The notes under the pieces are model-generated. The model was not told the DNA's origin. It did no database searches and saw only the letters and a program-made list of their open reading frames with translations. A program made the position numbers and the translations under genes. From Gammaproteobacteria bacterium (GTDB lineage: Bacteria > Pseudomonadota > Gammaproteobacteria > S012-40): a stretch of DNA of 64,000 nt. Positions 1 through 8,666 of this stretch are shown piece by piece (position 1 is the stretch's first letter; each line of letters begins with the position of its first letter). The stretch lies in NCBI GenBank assembly GCA_029881255.1, contig JAOUMY010000001.1, forward strand, positions 682,001-746,000, written 5' to 3'.

Positions 1-805
1 CCCAATCCAGATCATGCATGAGCCCAAATAAAAGACCAGCGCGATAGGCGTCACCACAGCCGGTTGGGTCGTTGAGTTCCTTAGGTGTGGCACTAGGGAT
101 CTCATGACGATGAGTCTTGGTGTATATGTGAGAGCCTTTACTGCCAAGCGTTACAATAAACGCCTCAGTTTGTTCGGCAACTTCGTGAGGAGACAAGCCC
201 GTCTTGTTCTGCAACATCTCGGCTTCGTAATCATTAACCGTCACCCAGGTTGCCAATTCGATAAAGCGTTTCAATTCATCACCGTCGAACATTGGCATGC
301 CTTGACCCGGATCAAATATAAACGGGATACCGGCTTCATAGAATTCCTGCGCGTGTTGTAACATACCGTCACGGCCATCGGGAGAAATAATGCCGATGCT
401 AATTCCTTTCGCTGACTTTACCGAGTTCTCATGGGAGAAACCCATGGCACCAGGATGGAAGGCGGTGATCTGGTTATCGTCCATATCGGTTGTGATAAAG
501 GCCTGCCCGGTATAGCTTTCCTTGATGGTCTTGATGTGTTTGCGACTGATACCGCACTCATCCATCCAGTTCGCATAGGGGCCGAAGTCGCTGCCAACCG
601 TGGCCATAGGCAGGGGATCGCCGCCGAGCAGCTTCAGGTTGTAGGCGATGTTGCCGGCGCAGCCACCGAATTCTCTGCGCATCTCAGGCACCAGAAAGGA
701 TACGTTTAGCATATGGGTCTTGTCGGGCAGTATGTGATTCTTGAACCGATCATGGAAGACCATGACGGTGTCGTAGGCATAGGAACCGCAAATCAAGGCA
801 GTCAT
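1..805 (-). CDS. PfkB-family carbohydrate/adenosine kinase (3' end cut by window)
   Basis: I translated this by eye from the ATG at 805, which has an AGGAGAAG ribosome binding site; about 268 residues are visible and the C-terminus lies outside the window. The product starts MTALICGSYAYDTVMVF, has the N-terminal PfkB signature region (EFGGCAGNIAYNL, residues about 45-57) and ends with the PfkB signature DPTGCGDAYRAG, whose Asp is the catalytic base in this family. PfkB enzymes phosphorylate sugars or nucleosides with ATP in the cytoplasm. The GGCAGNIAYNLKLLGG stretch resembles the adenosine kinase/ribokinase branch, but the substrate cannot be read from the sequence. It lies 68 bases downstream of dgkA on the same strand and may be the last gene of the glycine-cleavage operon. 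Confidence 0.85.
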   Translation of the reverse strand, partial: MTALICGSYAYDTVMVFHDRFKNHILPDKTHMLNVSFLVPEMRREFGGCAGNIAYNLKLLGGDPLPMATVGSDFGPYANWMDECGISRKHIKTIKESYTGQAFITTDMDDNQITAFHPGAMGFSHENSVKSAKGISIGIISPDGRDGMLQHAQEFYEAGIPFIFDPGQGMPMFDGDELKRFIELATWVTVNDYEAEMLQNKTGLSPHEVAEQTEAFIVTLGSKGSHIYTKTHRHEIPSATPKELNDPTGCGDAYRAGLLFGLMHDLDW

Positions 806-873
806 CTTACTTCTCCTGAGATTTTCAATGGCTTGTAGTGTACTGTTTTTTTATCGGTGGGAAAAACCGCAGT

Positions 874-1230
874 TCAGAAATATAGGATCAGCGCCCAGGT
901 GAGTAGGACATTCAGCTGGGCCAGCATAACTGCTGCAGAGCCTAAGTCCTTGGCGCGGCCTGACAATTCATGGTGTTCCGTGCTGACGCGATCGACTATG
1001 GCCTCCAGACCGCTATTGAGCAACTCGACGATCAAAACCAGCACTAACACGCCGCAAAGTATTGATTTTTCCAGGCCAGTTTCGCCCAGCCAGATACCCA
1101 GCGGGGCAAGTATAAAGAAAAGAACGATTTCCTGGCGAAAGGCCTCTTCATTGCGCCAGGCGGCTTTTAATCCCAACCAGGAATATTTTGCCGCCACTAC
1201 CGCTCTAAAGAGGCCTCTGCTCTCTTTCAT
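874..1230 (-). CDS. dgkA: Diacylglycerol kinase (prokaryotic, membrane-integral)
   Basis: This 118-residue protein matches the small integral-membrane DgkA family in length (E. coli has about 122). It phosphorylates diacylglycerol to phosphatidic acid with ATP, recycling lipid left from membrane-derived oligosaccharide synthesis. The family signature ELLNSGLEAIVDR (about residues 69-81) and DLGSAAV (about 94-100) are intact, and three hydrophobic helices are visible (about 32-48, 55-70, 97-116). Its ATG directly abuts the TAA stop of gcvPB with no spacer, so it is almost certainly co-transcribed and translationally coupled with the glycine-cleavage genes. The functional link to glycine degradation is not obvious. 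Confidence 0.95.
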   Translation of the reverse strand: MKESRGLFRAVVAAKYSWLGLKAAWRNEEAFRQEIVLFFILAPLGIWLGETGLEKSILCGVLVLVLIVELLNSGLEAIVDRVSTEHHELSGRAKDLGSAAVMLAQLNVLLTWALILYF

Positions 1231-2685
1231 TTATTTGTTGTTACTCGCATGCCACGACAGGTCTAGCTGCTTTGCAGCCCTGACTTCATCCAGGCGTTTC
1301 ACCGGCATGGTGTGCGGCGCGCCAGTCACTTGTTCAGGCGTTGTCTCTGCCTCCCGTTGGATTTGCACCATGGCCTCGACAAAGGCGTCGAGTATTTCCC
1401 TGGACTCGGTTTCTGTTGGTTCGATCAACAGACACTCGGGTACGAGTAGAGGGAAATACGTCGTCGGCGCATGAAAGCCCAGATCGAGCAGACGCTTGGC
1501 AAAATCCATGGTGTTTACCTTGAGCGTCTTGGCCTGTGATTTGAGGGTCACAATAAACTCATGTGTGGCGCGTCGTTCGGGAAAGGCCAGCTCAAAACCT
1601 TTCTGCTGTAGACGCTTCATCAGGTAATTCGCGTTTAGGGTCGCAAACTCACCCACGCGATGCATTCCCTCTTTACCGAGCAAGCGCGCATAGATGTAGG
1701 CGCGCATTAGGATGCCGGCGTTACCCATGAAGGTGCTCAGGCGCCCCATGGTCGCAGGCATGTCTTTTTCCTGCAACAGGCGGAAGGTGTCACCCGCTTT
1801 GGCGACGACAGGAACAGGCATATATGGCAAAAGTCGTTCATTTACGCCGATCGGACCCGCTCCTGGCCCCCCTCCACCGTGTGGCGTGGAAAAGGTTTTG
1901 TGTAGATTCATATGAATAACGTCAAATCCCATATCGCCGGGTTTTACTTTCCCAAGTATGGCGTTGAGATTTGCACCATCGTAATAAAGCAGTCCACCCG
2001 CTTGATGCACGATGCCAGAGATTTCCTTGATCTTGCGTTCGAATACGCCCAGGGTGGATGGGTTGGTCAACATCAGACCTGCTGTCTGTGGTCCGACCGC
2101 AGTTTTTAGCGCTTCAATGTCCACATCGCCTTGGTCGTTGGTCGGTATCTCACGAACCTTGTAACCGCACATGACTGCTGTCGCAGGATTTGTCCCGTGC
2201 GCTGCATCGGGTACCAGGATCTCGTTACGTTCGCTATCACCTTTCGCATCGTGATAGGCGCGGATCATGGCAACACCGGCAAATTCTCCCTGAGCGCCAG
2301 CCATCGGTGCGAGTGCCACGCCCTTCATACCGGTGACGTCTTTGAGTATTTCCTGGAGGTCATACATGCAGGCAAGAAATCCCTGGCCTAGCGATTCGTG
2401 GCTATACGGGTGTCGCGCCAAAAAGCCAGGTAGCATTGCGAGTGAATTACACGCGCGCGGGTTGTACTTCATGGTGCACGAACCCAGTGGATAGAAATGG
2501 GTATCGATGGAAAAGTTTTTCTGCGAAAGGCGGGTGTAATGCCTAACCGCCTGGAGCTCAGATACCTCGGGCAAGCCTGGACGTTTTTTACGTCGAAGTG
2601 CCTCAGGTATGCCGTTGTCCGCTGTGGTATTAACAGACTGGGCGTGATTAACGCGTCCGTTTTGTGCCAATTCAAAAATCAACAT
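1231..2685 (-). CDS. gcvPB: Glycine dehydrogenase (decarboxylating) subunit 2
   Basis: This is the C-terminal half of the two-subunit P-protein of the glycine cleavage system, 484 residues. With GcvPA it decarboxylates glycine on pyridoxal phosphate and passes the aminomethyl group to lipoyl-GcvH. The PLP lysine lies in [16 protein letters not shown] (about residue 265). [11 protein letters not shown] and the [13 protein letters not shown] stretch near residue 65 are typical of the family. It follows gcvPA after a 14-base gap and precedes dgkA without a gap. Many gammaproteobacteria carry one fused GcvP of about 950 residues; here the split form is used. Confidence 0.97.
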   Translation of the reverse strand: MLIFELAQNGRVNHAQSVNTTADNGIPEALRRKKRPGLPEVSELQAVRHYTRLSQKNFSIDTHFYPLGSCTMKYNPRACNSLAMLPGFLARHPYSHESLGQGFLACMYDLQEILKDVTGMKGVALAPMAGAQGEFAGVAMIRAYHDAKGDSERNEILVPDAAHGTNPATAVMCGYKVREIPTNDQGDVDIEALKTAVGPQTAGLMLTNPSTLGVFERKIKEISGIVHQAGGLLYYDGANLNAILGKVKPGDMGFDVIHMNLHKTFSTPHGGGGPGAGPIGVNERLLPYMPVPVVAKAGDTFRLLQEKDMPATMGRLSTFMGNAGILMRAYIYARLLGKEGMHRVGEFATLNANYLMKRLQQKGFELAFPERRATHEFIVTLKSQAKTLKVNTMDFAKRLLDLGFHAPTTYFPLLVPECLLIEPTETESREILDAFVEAMVQIQREAETTPEQVTGAPHTMPVKRLDEVRAAKQLDLSWHASNNK

Positions 2686-2699
2686 GGTGTTTTACTCTC

Positions 2700-4052
2700 T
2701 TACAACGCGGACTGGATGGCATCGACGAAGGAGTCGATGTCTGCCTGTGACTTGGTTTCGGTAGCGCAAACCAAAATAGCGTTTTCCAGTTCCGGATATT
2801 CGTCTTCCAGCGCATAACCGCCAACAATGTTTTGCCCAGCCAGTTTGCATAGCAAGGCCTTGGCGTCACCCTTGATCTTGATCACCTGTTCGTGAAAGAA
2901 AGGTGGCGTAAACGCGGCCTCAACACCATTCAGTTGAGTCAACTTGTTGATCAATGTTTGGGTGTTCTGGTGACTGGCTAGTGCTGTACGCTCAAGTCCA
3001 TCGGGGCCCATGATGCTCATGTAAATAGTCGCGGCGGTGACCATCAGTCCCTGGTTGGTACAGATGTTTGATGTCGCTTTCGATCTACGTATGTGTTGTT
3101 CACGCGCCTGCAAGGTCAGGGTAAAGCCGGGCTTACCATCAAGGTCTACAGTGCGTCCGACGATACGCCCAGGCATTTGTCGAACATGTTCTATTTTGCA
3201 ACACAGAAAACCGAAGTAGGGGCCGCCTGAAGACAGTGGAATACCTAGCGGTTGACCATCGCCACAAGCGATGTCTGCGCCATCTTGCCCCCATTCTCCC
3301 GGCGGCGTCAGTAAGGCGAGACTGGTGGGATTGGTAATGCCGATTACCAACGCGTTGTGTGAGTGTGCCCAATCGGTGAGCGCATTCACGTCCTCCAGAC
3401 AACCGAAGAAGTTGGGCTGAGGTATAACCAGCGCCGTAAAGTCACCCGGCTCTGCCGGTAGAGATGCGACATCGACTATCCCTCTGCTGCGATCGTAGTC
3501 GATTTCCTCAATGACGATGCCCTGGTTCTTGACGATAGTATTAGCCACTTTGCGATAGCTGGGATGCACCGTGCGTGGCATCAAGATGCGCTTGCTCTTG
3601 GATTTACGATTGGCACGTACGGCCATCAAAATCGCTTCCGCTAAGCCCGTAGCGCCATCGTAAAGAGAAGCGTTGGACACATCGAGACCAGTTAGGCTGG
3701 AGATCATGCTCTGATATTCGTATATCAGCTGCAATGTGCCCTGGCTGGCCTCGGCCTGATAAGGCGTATACGCGCTATAGAATTCACCGCGGGTGGCGAT
3801 TTCCCAAACCGCCGCCGGAATATGATGCTCATAGGCACCGGCACCGGCAAAGCACAAGGGCATTCCGTCTTTGTTTGCGCGCTCACTCATCAGTCGCGCG
3901 ACGGCCATCTCACTCATTTGTGAAGGCACTCTGTCCAGGGTGTCATTGCGTAGCGCTGCTGGAATTTCATCGAACAAATCGTTAATGCTGGAGACACCAA
4001 TGGTGCCTAGCATGGATTTGATGTCTTCTTCGGTATGTGGAATATACGGCAT
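2700..4052 (-). CDS. gcvPA: Glycine dehydrogenase (decarboxylating) subunit 1
   Basis: This 450-residue protein is the N-terminal half of the split P-protein. It begins [19 protein letters not shown], the usual opening of GcvPA, and carries the conserved [16 protein letters not shown] (about residue 68) and [14 protein letters not shown] (about 95) blocks. It lacks the PLP lysine, which lies in GcvPB, and it is expected to form a heterotetramer with that subunit. It sits 17 bases after gcvH and 14 before gcvPB, inside the riboswitch-controlled operon. Confidence 0.97.
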   Translation of the reverse strand: MPYIPHTEEDIKSMLGTIGVSSINDLFDEIPAALRNDTLDRVPSQMSEMAVARLMSERANKDGMPLCFAGAGAYEHHIPAAVWEIATRGEFYSAYTPYQAEASQGTLQLIYEYQSMISSLTGLDVSNASLYDGATGLAEAILMAVRANRKSKSKRILMPRTVHPSYRKVANTIVKNQGIVIEEIDYDRSRGIVDVASLPAEPGDFTALVIPQPNFFGCLEDVNALTDWAHSHNALVIGITNPTSLALLTPPGEWGQDGADIACGDGQPLGIPLSSGGPYFGFLCCKIEHVRQMPGRIVGRTVDLDGKPGFTLTLQAREQHIRRSKATSNICTNQGLMVTAATIYMSIMGPDGLERTALASHQNTQTLINKLTQLNGVEAAFTPPFFHEQVIKIKGDAKALLCKLAGQNIVGGYALEDEYPELENAILVCATETKSQADIDSFVDAIQSAL

Positions 4053-4069
4053 AGTTAACTCGGTTCGGT

Positions 4070-4465
4070 TTAGTGCTCTTCTGACGCGGCGAATTCGGTG
4101 TATTCCGCGGCACTCATCAGCTCTTCCAGCTCACTGGGGTTGCTCATTTTGATGCGACAGATCCAGCCATCGGCATAGGCGTCGTTATTGATTGTTTCGG
4201 GCGTGTCACCCAGGTCCTCGTTGCTTTCAACGACTTCGCCGGTAACCGGGGCGTAGATATCGGAAGCGGCCTTAACCGACTCGACTACACCACAAGGCTC
4301 GCCTGCTTCGGTTTCGGTACCGACTTCTGGCGGCTCAACAAAAACCAGATCACCAAGTAATTCCTGTGCGTGATCGGTGATGCCCATGGTGATAACGCCG
4401 TCATCACCAATTTCGACCCACTCATGGGACTTGGTGTACTTGAGGCCTTCAGGGATATTGCTCAT
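4070..4465 (-). CDS. gcvH: Glycine cleavage system H protein
   Basis: This is a 131-residue lipoyl carrier that shuttles the aminomethyl group between the P, T and L proteins. The lipoylation lysine is in [12 protein letters not shown] (about residue 66), and the start [16 protein letters not shown] is the family standard. The length is normal. The C-terminus extends slightly with an acidic EEH end. It lies 21 bases downstream of gcvT. The L protein (lipoamide dehydrogenase) is not encoded in the window. Confidence 0.97.
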   Translation of the reverse strand: MSNIPEGLKYTKSHEWVEIGDDGVITMGITDHAQELLGDLVFVEPPEVGTETEAGEPCGVVESVKAASDIYAPVTGEVVESNEDLGDTPETINNDAYADGWICRIKMSNPSELEELMSAAEYTEFAASEEH

Positions 4466-4486
4466 GTTTGTGTTCCTCTTGTTGAT

Positions 4487-5575
4487 TTATAAATCGATTT
4501 GGGATTTTCCGTTACGAACAAAAACGGTTTTTACCACTTTCGCGGGCAACTGTTTATTGCGGATTTCTACTAATACTTCGTCACCTGTGTCCTTGGGAAC
4601 GCGCGCGAGTGCAATCGCTTTACCCAGGGTGGGGGAGAAACTACCACTGGTGATTTCACCTTCGCCAACACCTTCGACGATAACTTTCTGATGATTGCGT
4701 AAAACGCCTTTGCCTGACAATACCAGGCCAACAAATTTCCAGGGATTGTTTTCGCGGTAACTTGCCAAAGCGTCGCGACCGATAAAGGCGCGATCCTGAG
4801 GTTCCCAGGCTATCGTCCAGCCCAGGCCGGCGGCTAGTGGCGAAGTTTCTTCGTCCATATCGGTGCCGTAGAGGTTCATGCCGGCTTCAAGACGCAAGGT
4901 ATCGCGCGCGCCCAGGCCAATAGGCTTGACCCCATTGGCGGCGAGTTTTTGCCATAGGTCTGAGGCCTGTGCAGCAGGCAGCATGATTTCAAATCCATCT
5001 TCTCCGGTATAACCGGTACGGGCGATGAACATGTCGCCACAGGCTGCGGCAACAAAAGGCTTTAATTCTGCGGCGGGCGTTCGTGCATCTTTATTGAGTA
5101 CCGATAGCGCTTTTTCTCTGGCATTCGGACCCTGAACCGCAATCATGGCCAAGTCGTCGCGTGTTTGAATGCTAACCCCAAAGTCCCGTGCCTGTTGCTC
5201 GATCCAGGCGAGGTCTTTGTCACGTGTTGCGGCGTTCACCACGGTGCGAAACCACTGGTCGTCCATATAATAAGTAATGAGGTCGTCGATTACGCCACCA
5301 TTGGGATTCAACATGCAGCTATAGACGGCCTTGCCGGGGAAGGTGCACTTGTCGATGTTATTGGCGAGCAGGGTGTGCAGGAAATCTTTGACCTTGTCAC
5401 CACGCATATCGACGATAGTCATGTGCGATACATCAAACATACCGGCATCATTGCGTACCTGATGATGTTCTTCGAGTTGGGATCCGTAATGGATGGGCAT
5501 GTCCCAGCCCGCGAAATCAACTATTTTGGCGCCGGCCTGCTGGTGGTCCTGAAATAATGGGGTTTGTTGACCCAT
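4487..5575 (-). CDS. gcvT: Aminomethyltransferase (glycine cleavage T protein)
   Basis: The 362-residue T protein transfers the methylene group from aminomethyl-GcvH to tetrahydrofolate and releases ammonia. I place the start at the ATG at 5575 ([15 protein letters not shown]), which has GGGAGAA upstream and aligns with the N-terminus of E. coli GcvT. A GTG at 5614 would add 13 residues but is less likely. The conserved [21 protein letters not shown] and [13 protein letters not shown] blocks are present. It is the first gene of the operon and lies immediately after the tandem glycine riboswitch. Confidence 0.96.
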   Translation of the reverse strand: MGQQTPLFQDHQQAGAKIVDFAGWDMPIHYGSQLEEHHQVRNDAGMFDVSHMTIVDMRGDKVKDFLHTLLANNIDKCTFPGKAVYSCMLNPNGGVIDDLITYYMDDQWFRTVVNAATRDKDLAWIEQQARDFGVSIQTRDDLAMIAVQGPNAREKALSVLNKDARTPAAELKPFVAAACGDMFIARTGYTGEDGFEIMLPAAQASDLWQKLAANGVKPIGLGARDTLRLEAGMNLYGTDMDEETSPLAAGLGWTIAWEPQDRAFIGRDALASYRENNPWKFVGLVLSGKGVLRNHQKVIVEGVGEGEITSGSFSPTLGKAIALARVPKDTGDEVLVEIRNKQLPAKVVKTVFVRNGKSQIDL

Positions 5576-5628
5576 GGGATAGTTCTCCCTGTTTGCGTGA
5601 TGGAATACAGCCACTAAGGCTACCTACC

Positions 5629-5820
5629 CCTCTGTCCGCAAACCTGAGAGTTTAGAGTCGAGTGACTCCTCCCCTTCGGTGGGCTGTGTGCAGCCACTCT
5701 CCAGAGCCAACGTTCGATCTGTGATGGTCGAGTCCTGAATAGTCCTTTTGCCTGAGCGATTCCGGGAAGTTGCGCCTTCGGCCCCTCGTTTTCTTGCGAC
5801 GAGGTGTCTCCTAAACAGGG
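5629..5820 (-). promoter_or_regulatory. Tandem glycine riboswitch (two aptamers) upstream of gcvT
   Basis: Read on the minus strand, this leader contains two copies of the glycine-aptamer core in order. The first (about 5720-5820) opens with AGGAGACACCTCGTCG, has GCCGAAGGCGC, and closes with GCTCAGGCAAAAGGAC. The second (about 5629-5710) has CTGGAGAGTGGC, CACCGAAGGGG, AACTCTCAGG and CGGACAGAGG. These match the established glycine riboswitch consensus, which usually turns gcv expression on when glycine is present. The second aptamer ends about 50 bases before the gcvT ATG. A possible -10 (TATCAT, minus strand at 5838-5843) lies just upstream of the first. Confidence 0.93.
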
Positions 5821-5906
5821 ATACGTTGGAATGGCGAATGATACCGGGCAAAGTGGGGAATTAAAAGGTTTTGTTGACCATGTGCAGCTTGGGGAATTCG
5901 AGCGTA

Positions 5907-5931
5907 TAAAAAAAGAGGGCCTAAGGCCCTC
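5907..5931 (-). terminator. Rho-independent terminator
   Basis: On the minus strand a GAGGGCC/GGCCCTC stem with a very short loop is followed by a run of T residues. It lies 25 bases past the stop of the outer-membrane protein gene at 5956-6486 and insulates it from the gcv promoter. Confidence 0.85.
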
Positions 5932-5955
5932 TAGTACCAGTGTGGCAACTTTTTA

Positions 5956-6486
5956 TTAGAATTTTGCACCGATGGAGAAACCGAGCCCGGGCAATATCGT
6001 GCCGGTATTCAGTACCCGCATAACGCCGGCCTTGAAGTCATAAAAGATGACGTCATTGAACATATTCGATTGGCCTAGAAACAATTCGAATGAGGGCGAC
6101 AGACTGCGTCCGGTGATATCTGTGCCGCTGGCGTCTTTGTAATAATTGAGACCACCTTTGAGCTCTACAAATATGCCTTTCATGTTTTCTTCTTTGTAGC
6201 CTCTCATTCCGACAGACGCACGAACACCTCTGCCTTCGCTTGGAACGACCTTGGTACCAGAAACATAGTGGATTGAGGAAACCAGCGAGATCTGGTCAGA
6301 GACGCCTGTCTCAAAATTTAAGTTGGCATCGCCGATTCCAATCATTGTGAGGACATTACTACCTACTTTGGTGTGTCGTTCGTGGTCTGCGGCACGTGCG
6401 CCGTTCATGCAGGTAGCGAGTGTCAATATCAAGATGAGAGCATAGTTGGTAAAGGTCAGATTTCTTTGCAGTGTATACAGTTTCAT
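5956..6486 (-). CDS. Small outer-membrane beta-barrel protein, function unknown
   Basis: The 176-residue product begins MKLYTLQRNLTFTNY and has a signal peptide with a hydrophobic core ending near CMNGARA. The mature part alternates polar and hydrophobic residues in short strands rich in Gly and aromatics and ends in ...SIGAKF. A C-terminal Phe is the usual outer-membrane barrel signature. The ATG at 6486 is preceded by AGGAGAAA; an upstream start at 6579 would spoil the signal peptide. It is a single-gene unit with its own terminator. The size fits an 8-stranded barrel. I do not recognise a named family. Confidence 0.65.
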   Translation of the reverse strand: MKLYTLQRNLTFTNYALILILTLATCMNGARAADHERHTKVGSNVLTMIGIGDANLNFETGVSDQISLVSSIHYVSGTKVVPSEGRGVRASVGMRGYKEENMKGIFVELKGGLNYYKDASGTDITGRSLSPSFELFLGQSNMFNDVIFYDFKAGVMRVLNTGTILPGLGFSIGAKF

Positions 6487-6685
6487 AAGATTTTCTCCTG
6501 AAGCGTTTCGGTGAAATATTTGCCGTTGTTGCTGAGTTGATTGTCGGGTGTATGCGGTATGGATAAGAGGACGAAACACGACATTGCGCGGGAAAAAAAC
6601 GACAGGATTTTTCTAGTACAGGCAGGTGCGGGAAATCGGCGCCACTAGTCGGGAAAAACGCGCCAGCAGCTTGAAAATAGGGTTT

Positions 6686-7699
6686 CTACACGGCCTCGGC
6701 GCGATAGGCCTCGGGTGACAGGCGCGTCCATTTTTTAAACGCCTTGCGAAAGGCGCTGGACTCGGAAAAACCCAAGAGATAGGCGATTTCATCGATGTTG
6801 AGATTGCGTGTGTTCAAATAATACTTGGCCAGTTTTTCTCTTACCTGATCGAGCACAGACTGAAAACTGGTGCCTTCATCCTTTAACAAACGTTGGACAG
6901 TGCGTGGACTCTTGCACAACACTTTGGAAACCGAATCGAGGCTGGGTTTTTCTTTATCCAGTGTTCGATAGAGCTCTCGGGCAACGAGTCGCTGAAATTC
7001 ATTGTCCTGGCCCAAGTCCTTCAATACTGCCTGGGCACGATGTTCAAACATTTCGTATAGCGCATGATTGCCAGTCAAAATGTTCTGAGTGAAATCCTGT
7101 TCCTCAAAAACCAACATGCTGCGAGATTGATGATAGGCGATGTTAGCGCCGAAGATTGTTTGATATTCCTGCGCTTGAGCGAGTGTGCCGGGCTTGTCTA
7201 TGACTAATCCGGTATGCAAGGGTTGTATCGATTTTCCCATCAACCATTTCACGGTAGACATGAAGCCGGCCATGTGTGAGATATAGGCGCAATCGGGTAC
7301 TTCGCATCGAACGTCGGGATGTACCGAAAAGCCTATTTCGATTTTCCCCTGTTTAAGCTCGGCCGACAGCAGCAGCCCTTCGCCATAAATGTGTTGATAT
7401 TTGCAGAAGCTTTCCAGGGCCTGCCAGGTATTGGGGGCGTTTAATACCAGATAGCCTACCAGACCCATATCGGATGCCTGAAACAGTACACCGTGGTGCA
7501 GGCCAAACAAGGGATCATTGGAAAGAATTTCTGCCTCGCGCATTAACGCAAAGCCGATTTCCGAATCGACACGAGTATCCGGGTCGTTGGTAACGGACAA
7601 AGGTAAATTGACACGGCTCTTGAGTTTCTCGACATCAATGCCCAGGGCCTGAGCATTTCGAAGTATGGTGATAAGTACGCTATTTGATGCCTTGGCCAT
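6686..7699 (-). CDS. AraC-family transcriptional regulator
   Basis: The protein has about 337 residues. The C-terminal 100 residues carry two helix-turn-helix units of the AraC type: SLDSVSKVLCKSPRTVQRLL, then IDEIAYLLGFSESSAFRKAFKKW. The N-terminal part (about 1-190) fits the arabinose-binding-like domain of the OruR/ArgR-like branch (GFALMREAEILSNDPLFGLHHG). I prefer the ATG at 7699 (MAKASNSVLITILRNAQ); a GTG at 7756 would add 19 residues and neither has a strong ribosome site. It lies 116 bases downstream of the crotonase gene on the same strand, so that gene is a natural target candidate, but no operator was identified. Confidence 0.9.
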   Translation of the reverse strand: MAKASNSVLITILRNAQALGIDVEKLKSRVNLPLSVTNDPDTRVDSEIGFALMREAEILSNDPLFGLHHGVLFQASDMGLVGYLVLNAPNTWQALESFCKYQHIYGEGLLLSAELKQGKIEIGFSVHPDVRCEVPDCAYISHMAGFMSTVKWLMGKSIQPLHTGLVIDKPGTLAQAQEYQTIFGANIAYHQSRSMLVFEEQDFTQNILTGNHALYEMFEHRAQAVLKDLGQDNEFQRLVARELYRTLDKEKPSLDSVSKVLCKSPRTVQRLLKDEGTSFQSVLDQVREKLAKYYLNTRNLNIDEIAYLLGFSESSAFRKAFKKWTRLSPEAYRAEAV

Positions 7700-7815
7700 G
7701 TGCTGGTGCCGTTGAAACAGGTCTTCGTATAGTAGGCGAAAGTTGCAGCGGTTCACAATGGCGCTTTTTCATGAGCGAGTGGCGCTAGATCACGAATGTT
7801 AAAATCGCTAGAAAT

Positions 7816-8625
7816 TTAGTCCTTAAAGCGTGCATGCCGTTTTTGCGCGGCGGCGAGCATCATTTCATCGAAATCGGCAGAGAACATCAACGAGGCATTT
7901 TTTGCTGCGACAAAGGCCAGGCTTTCGTTCAGGCTGTGATCCAGATTGAAATTAAGCGTACGCTTTATGCCACGAACCGTCGCAGGCGATTTGCTCGCAA
8001 TGTCGGCAGCTATGTCGAGCGCAGCTTTTATCAGGCTGTCTCGGTCAGGCAAAACACGGTTAACAAGTTTTATCGCCATGGCTTCTTCACCACCGACTTC
8101 CCTGCCTGTGTATGCCAGTTCTCGGGTTAGCCCTTCGCCAATGATGCGTGGCAGGCGCTGCAGGCTGCCCAGATCGGCGACGATGGCTAGGTCGACTTCC
8201 TTGATTGAAAAGCGTGTATCCACCGAGGCGTAACGCATATCGCAGGCACTGACCAGATTTAGGCCACCGCCTATACAGGCACCTTGTATTGCTGCGATTA
8301 TTGGTTTGCTGCAATTCTCTGCGGCGTTTACGGTTTGTTGCAGTTCGAGGATGAAAGACAGGCAGGATTGCTGCCTCTCCTCAGGCGTGAGTCCTTCGAT
8401 TTCCTTTCGTTTGCGAGCCACAATTTCGAAGTCTATACCCGCCGAAAAATGTTTGCCGCGTGCGCTGAGCACACCAACACGGGCCTTGCTCCGGTCTAAC
8501 CACTCGAATACCCGTTTCAATTCACGCCACATGGTATCGTTTATGGCGTTGGCCTTGTCTGGTCGGTTTAGCTCGATGTGGACAATCTTGTCTGACTCGC
8601 TGACGTTCAAGGTTTCGTAATTCAT
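7816..8625 (-). CDS. Crotonase-fold enoyl-CoA hydratase/isomerase, dienoyl-CoA isomerase-like
   Basis: This 269-residue crotonase has the oxyanion-hole segments HFSAGIDFEI (about residue 59) and QGACIGGGLNLVSACD (about 113). The stretch SIKEVDLAIVADLGSLQRLP (about 143) closely resembles delta3,5-delta2,4-dienoyl-CoA isomerase (ECH1). In that enzyme the acids in KEVD and AADVG are catalytic, and both are kept here. The third ECH1 acid, in GGGVD, is Asn here (GGGLN). A role in fatty-acid beta-oxidation is likely, but isomerase versus hydratase activity is not settled by sequence. Its stop is 116 bases before the AraC regulator start. Confidence 0.85.
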   Translation of the reverse strand: MNYETLNVSESDKIVHIELNRPDKANAINDTMWRELKRVFEWLDRSKARVGVLSARGKHFSAGIDFEIVARKRKEIEGLTPEERQQSCLSFILELQQTVNAAENCSKPIIAAIQGACIGGGLNLVSACDMRYASVDTRFSIKEVDLAIVADLGSLQRLPRIIGEGLTRELAYTGREVGGEEAMAIKLVNRVLPDRDSLIKAALDIAADIASKSPATVRGIKRTLNFNLDHSLNESLAFVAAKNASLMFSADFDEMMLAAAQKRHARFKD

Positions 8626-8666
8626 TCCGAGGCTCCTGAAATCGATTCAGAGTGACAGGTTAGCGT

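Noticed and set aside
857..1474. A 205-codon plus-strand open frame
   Set aside because: It crosses dgkA and the end of gcvPB in antisense; both real genes show family motifs.
5624..5851. A 75-codon open frame on the minus strand
   Set aside because: It lies wholly over the tandem glycine riboswitch and has no family features.
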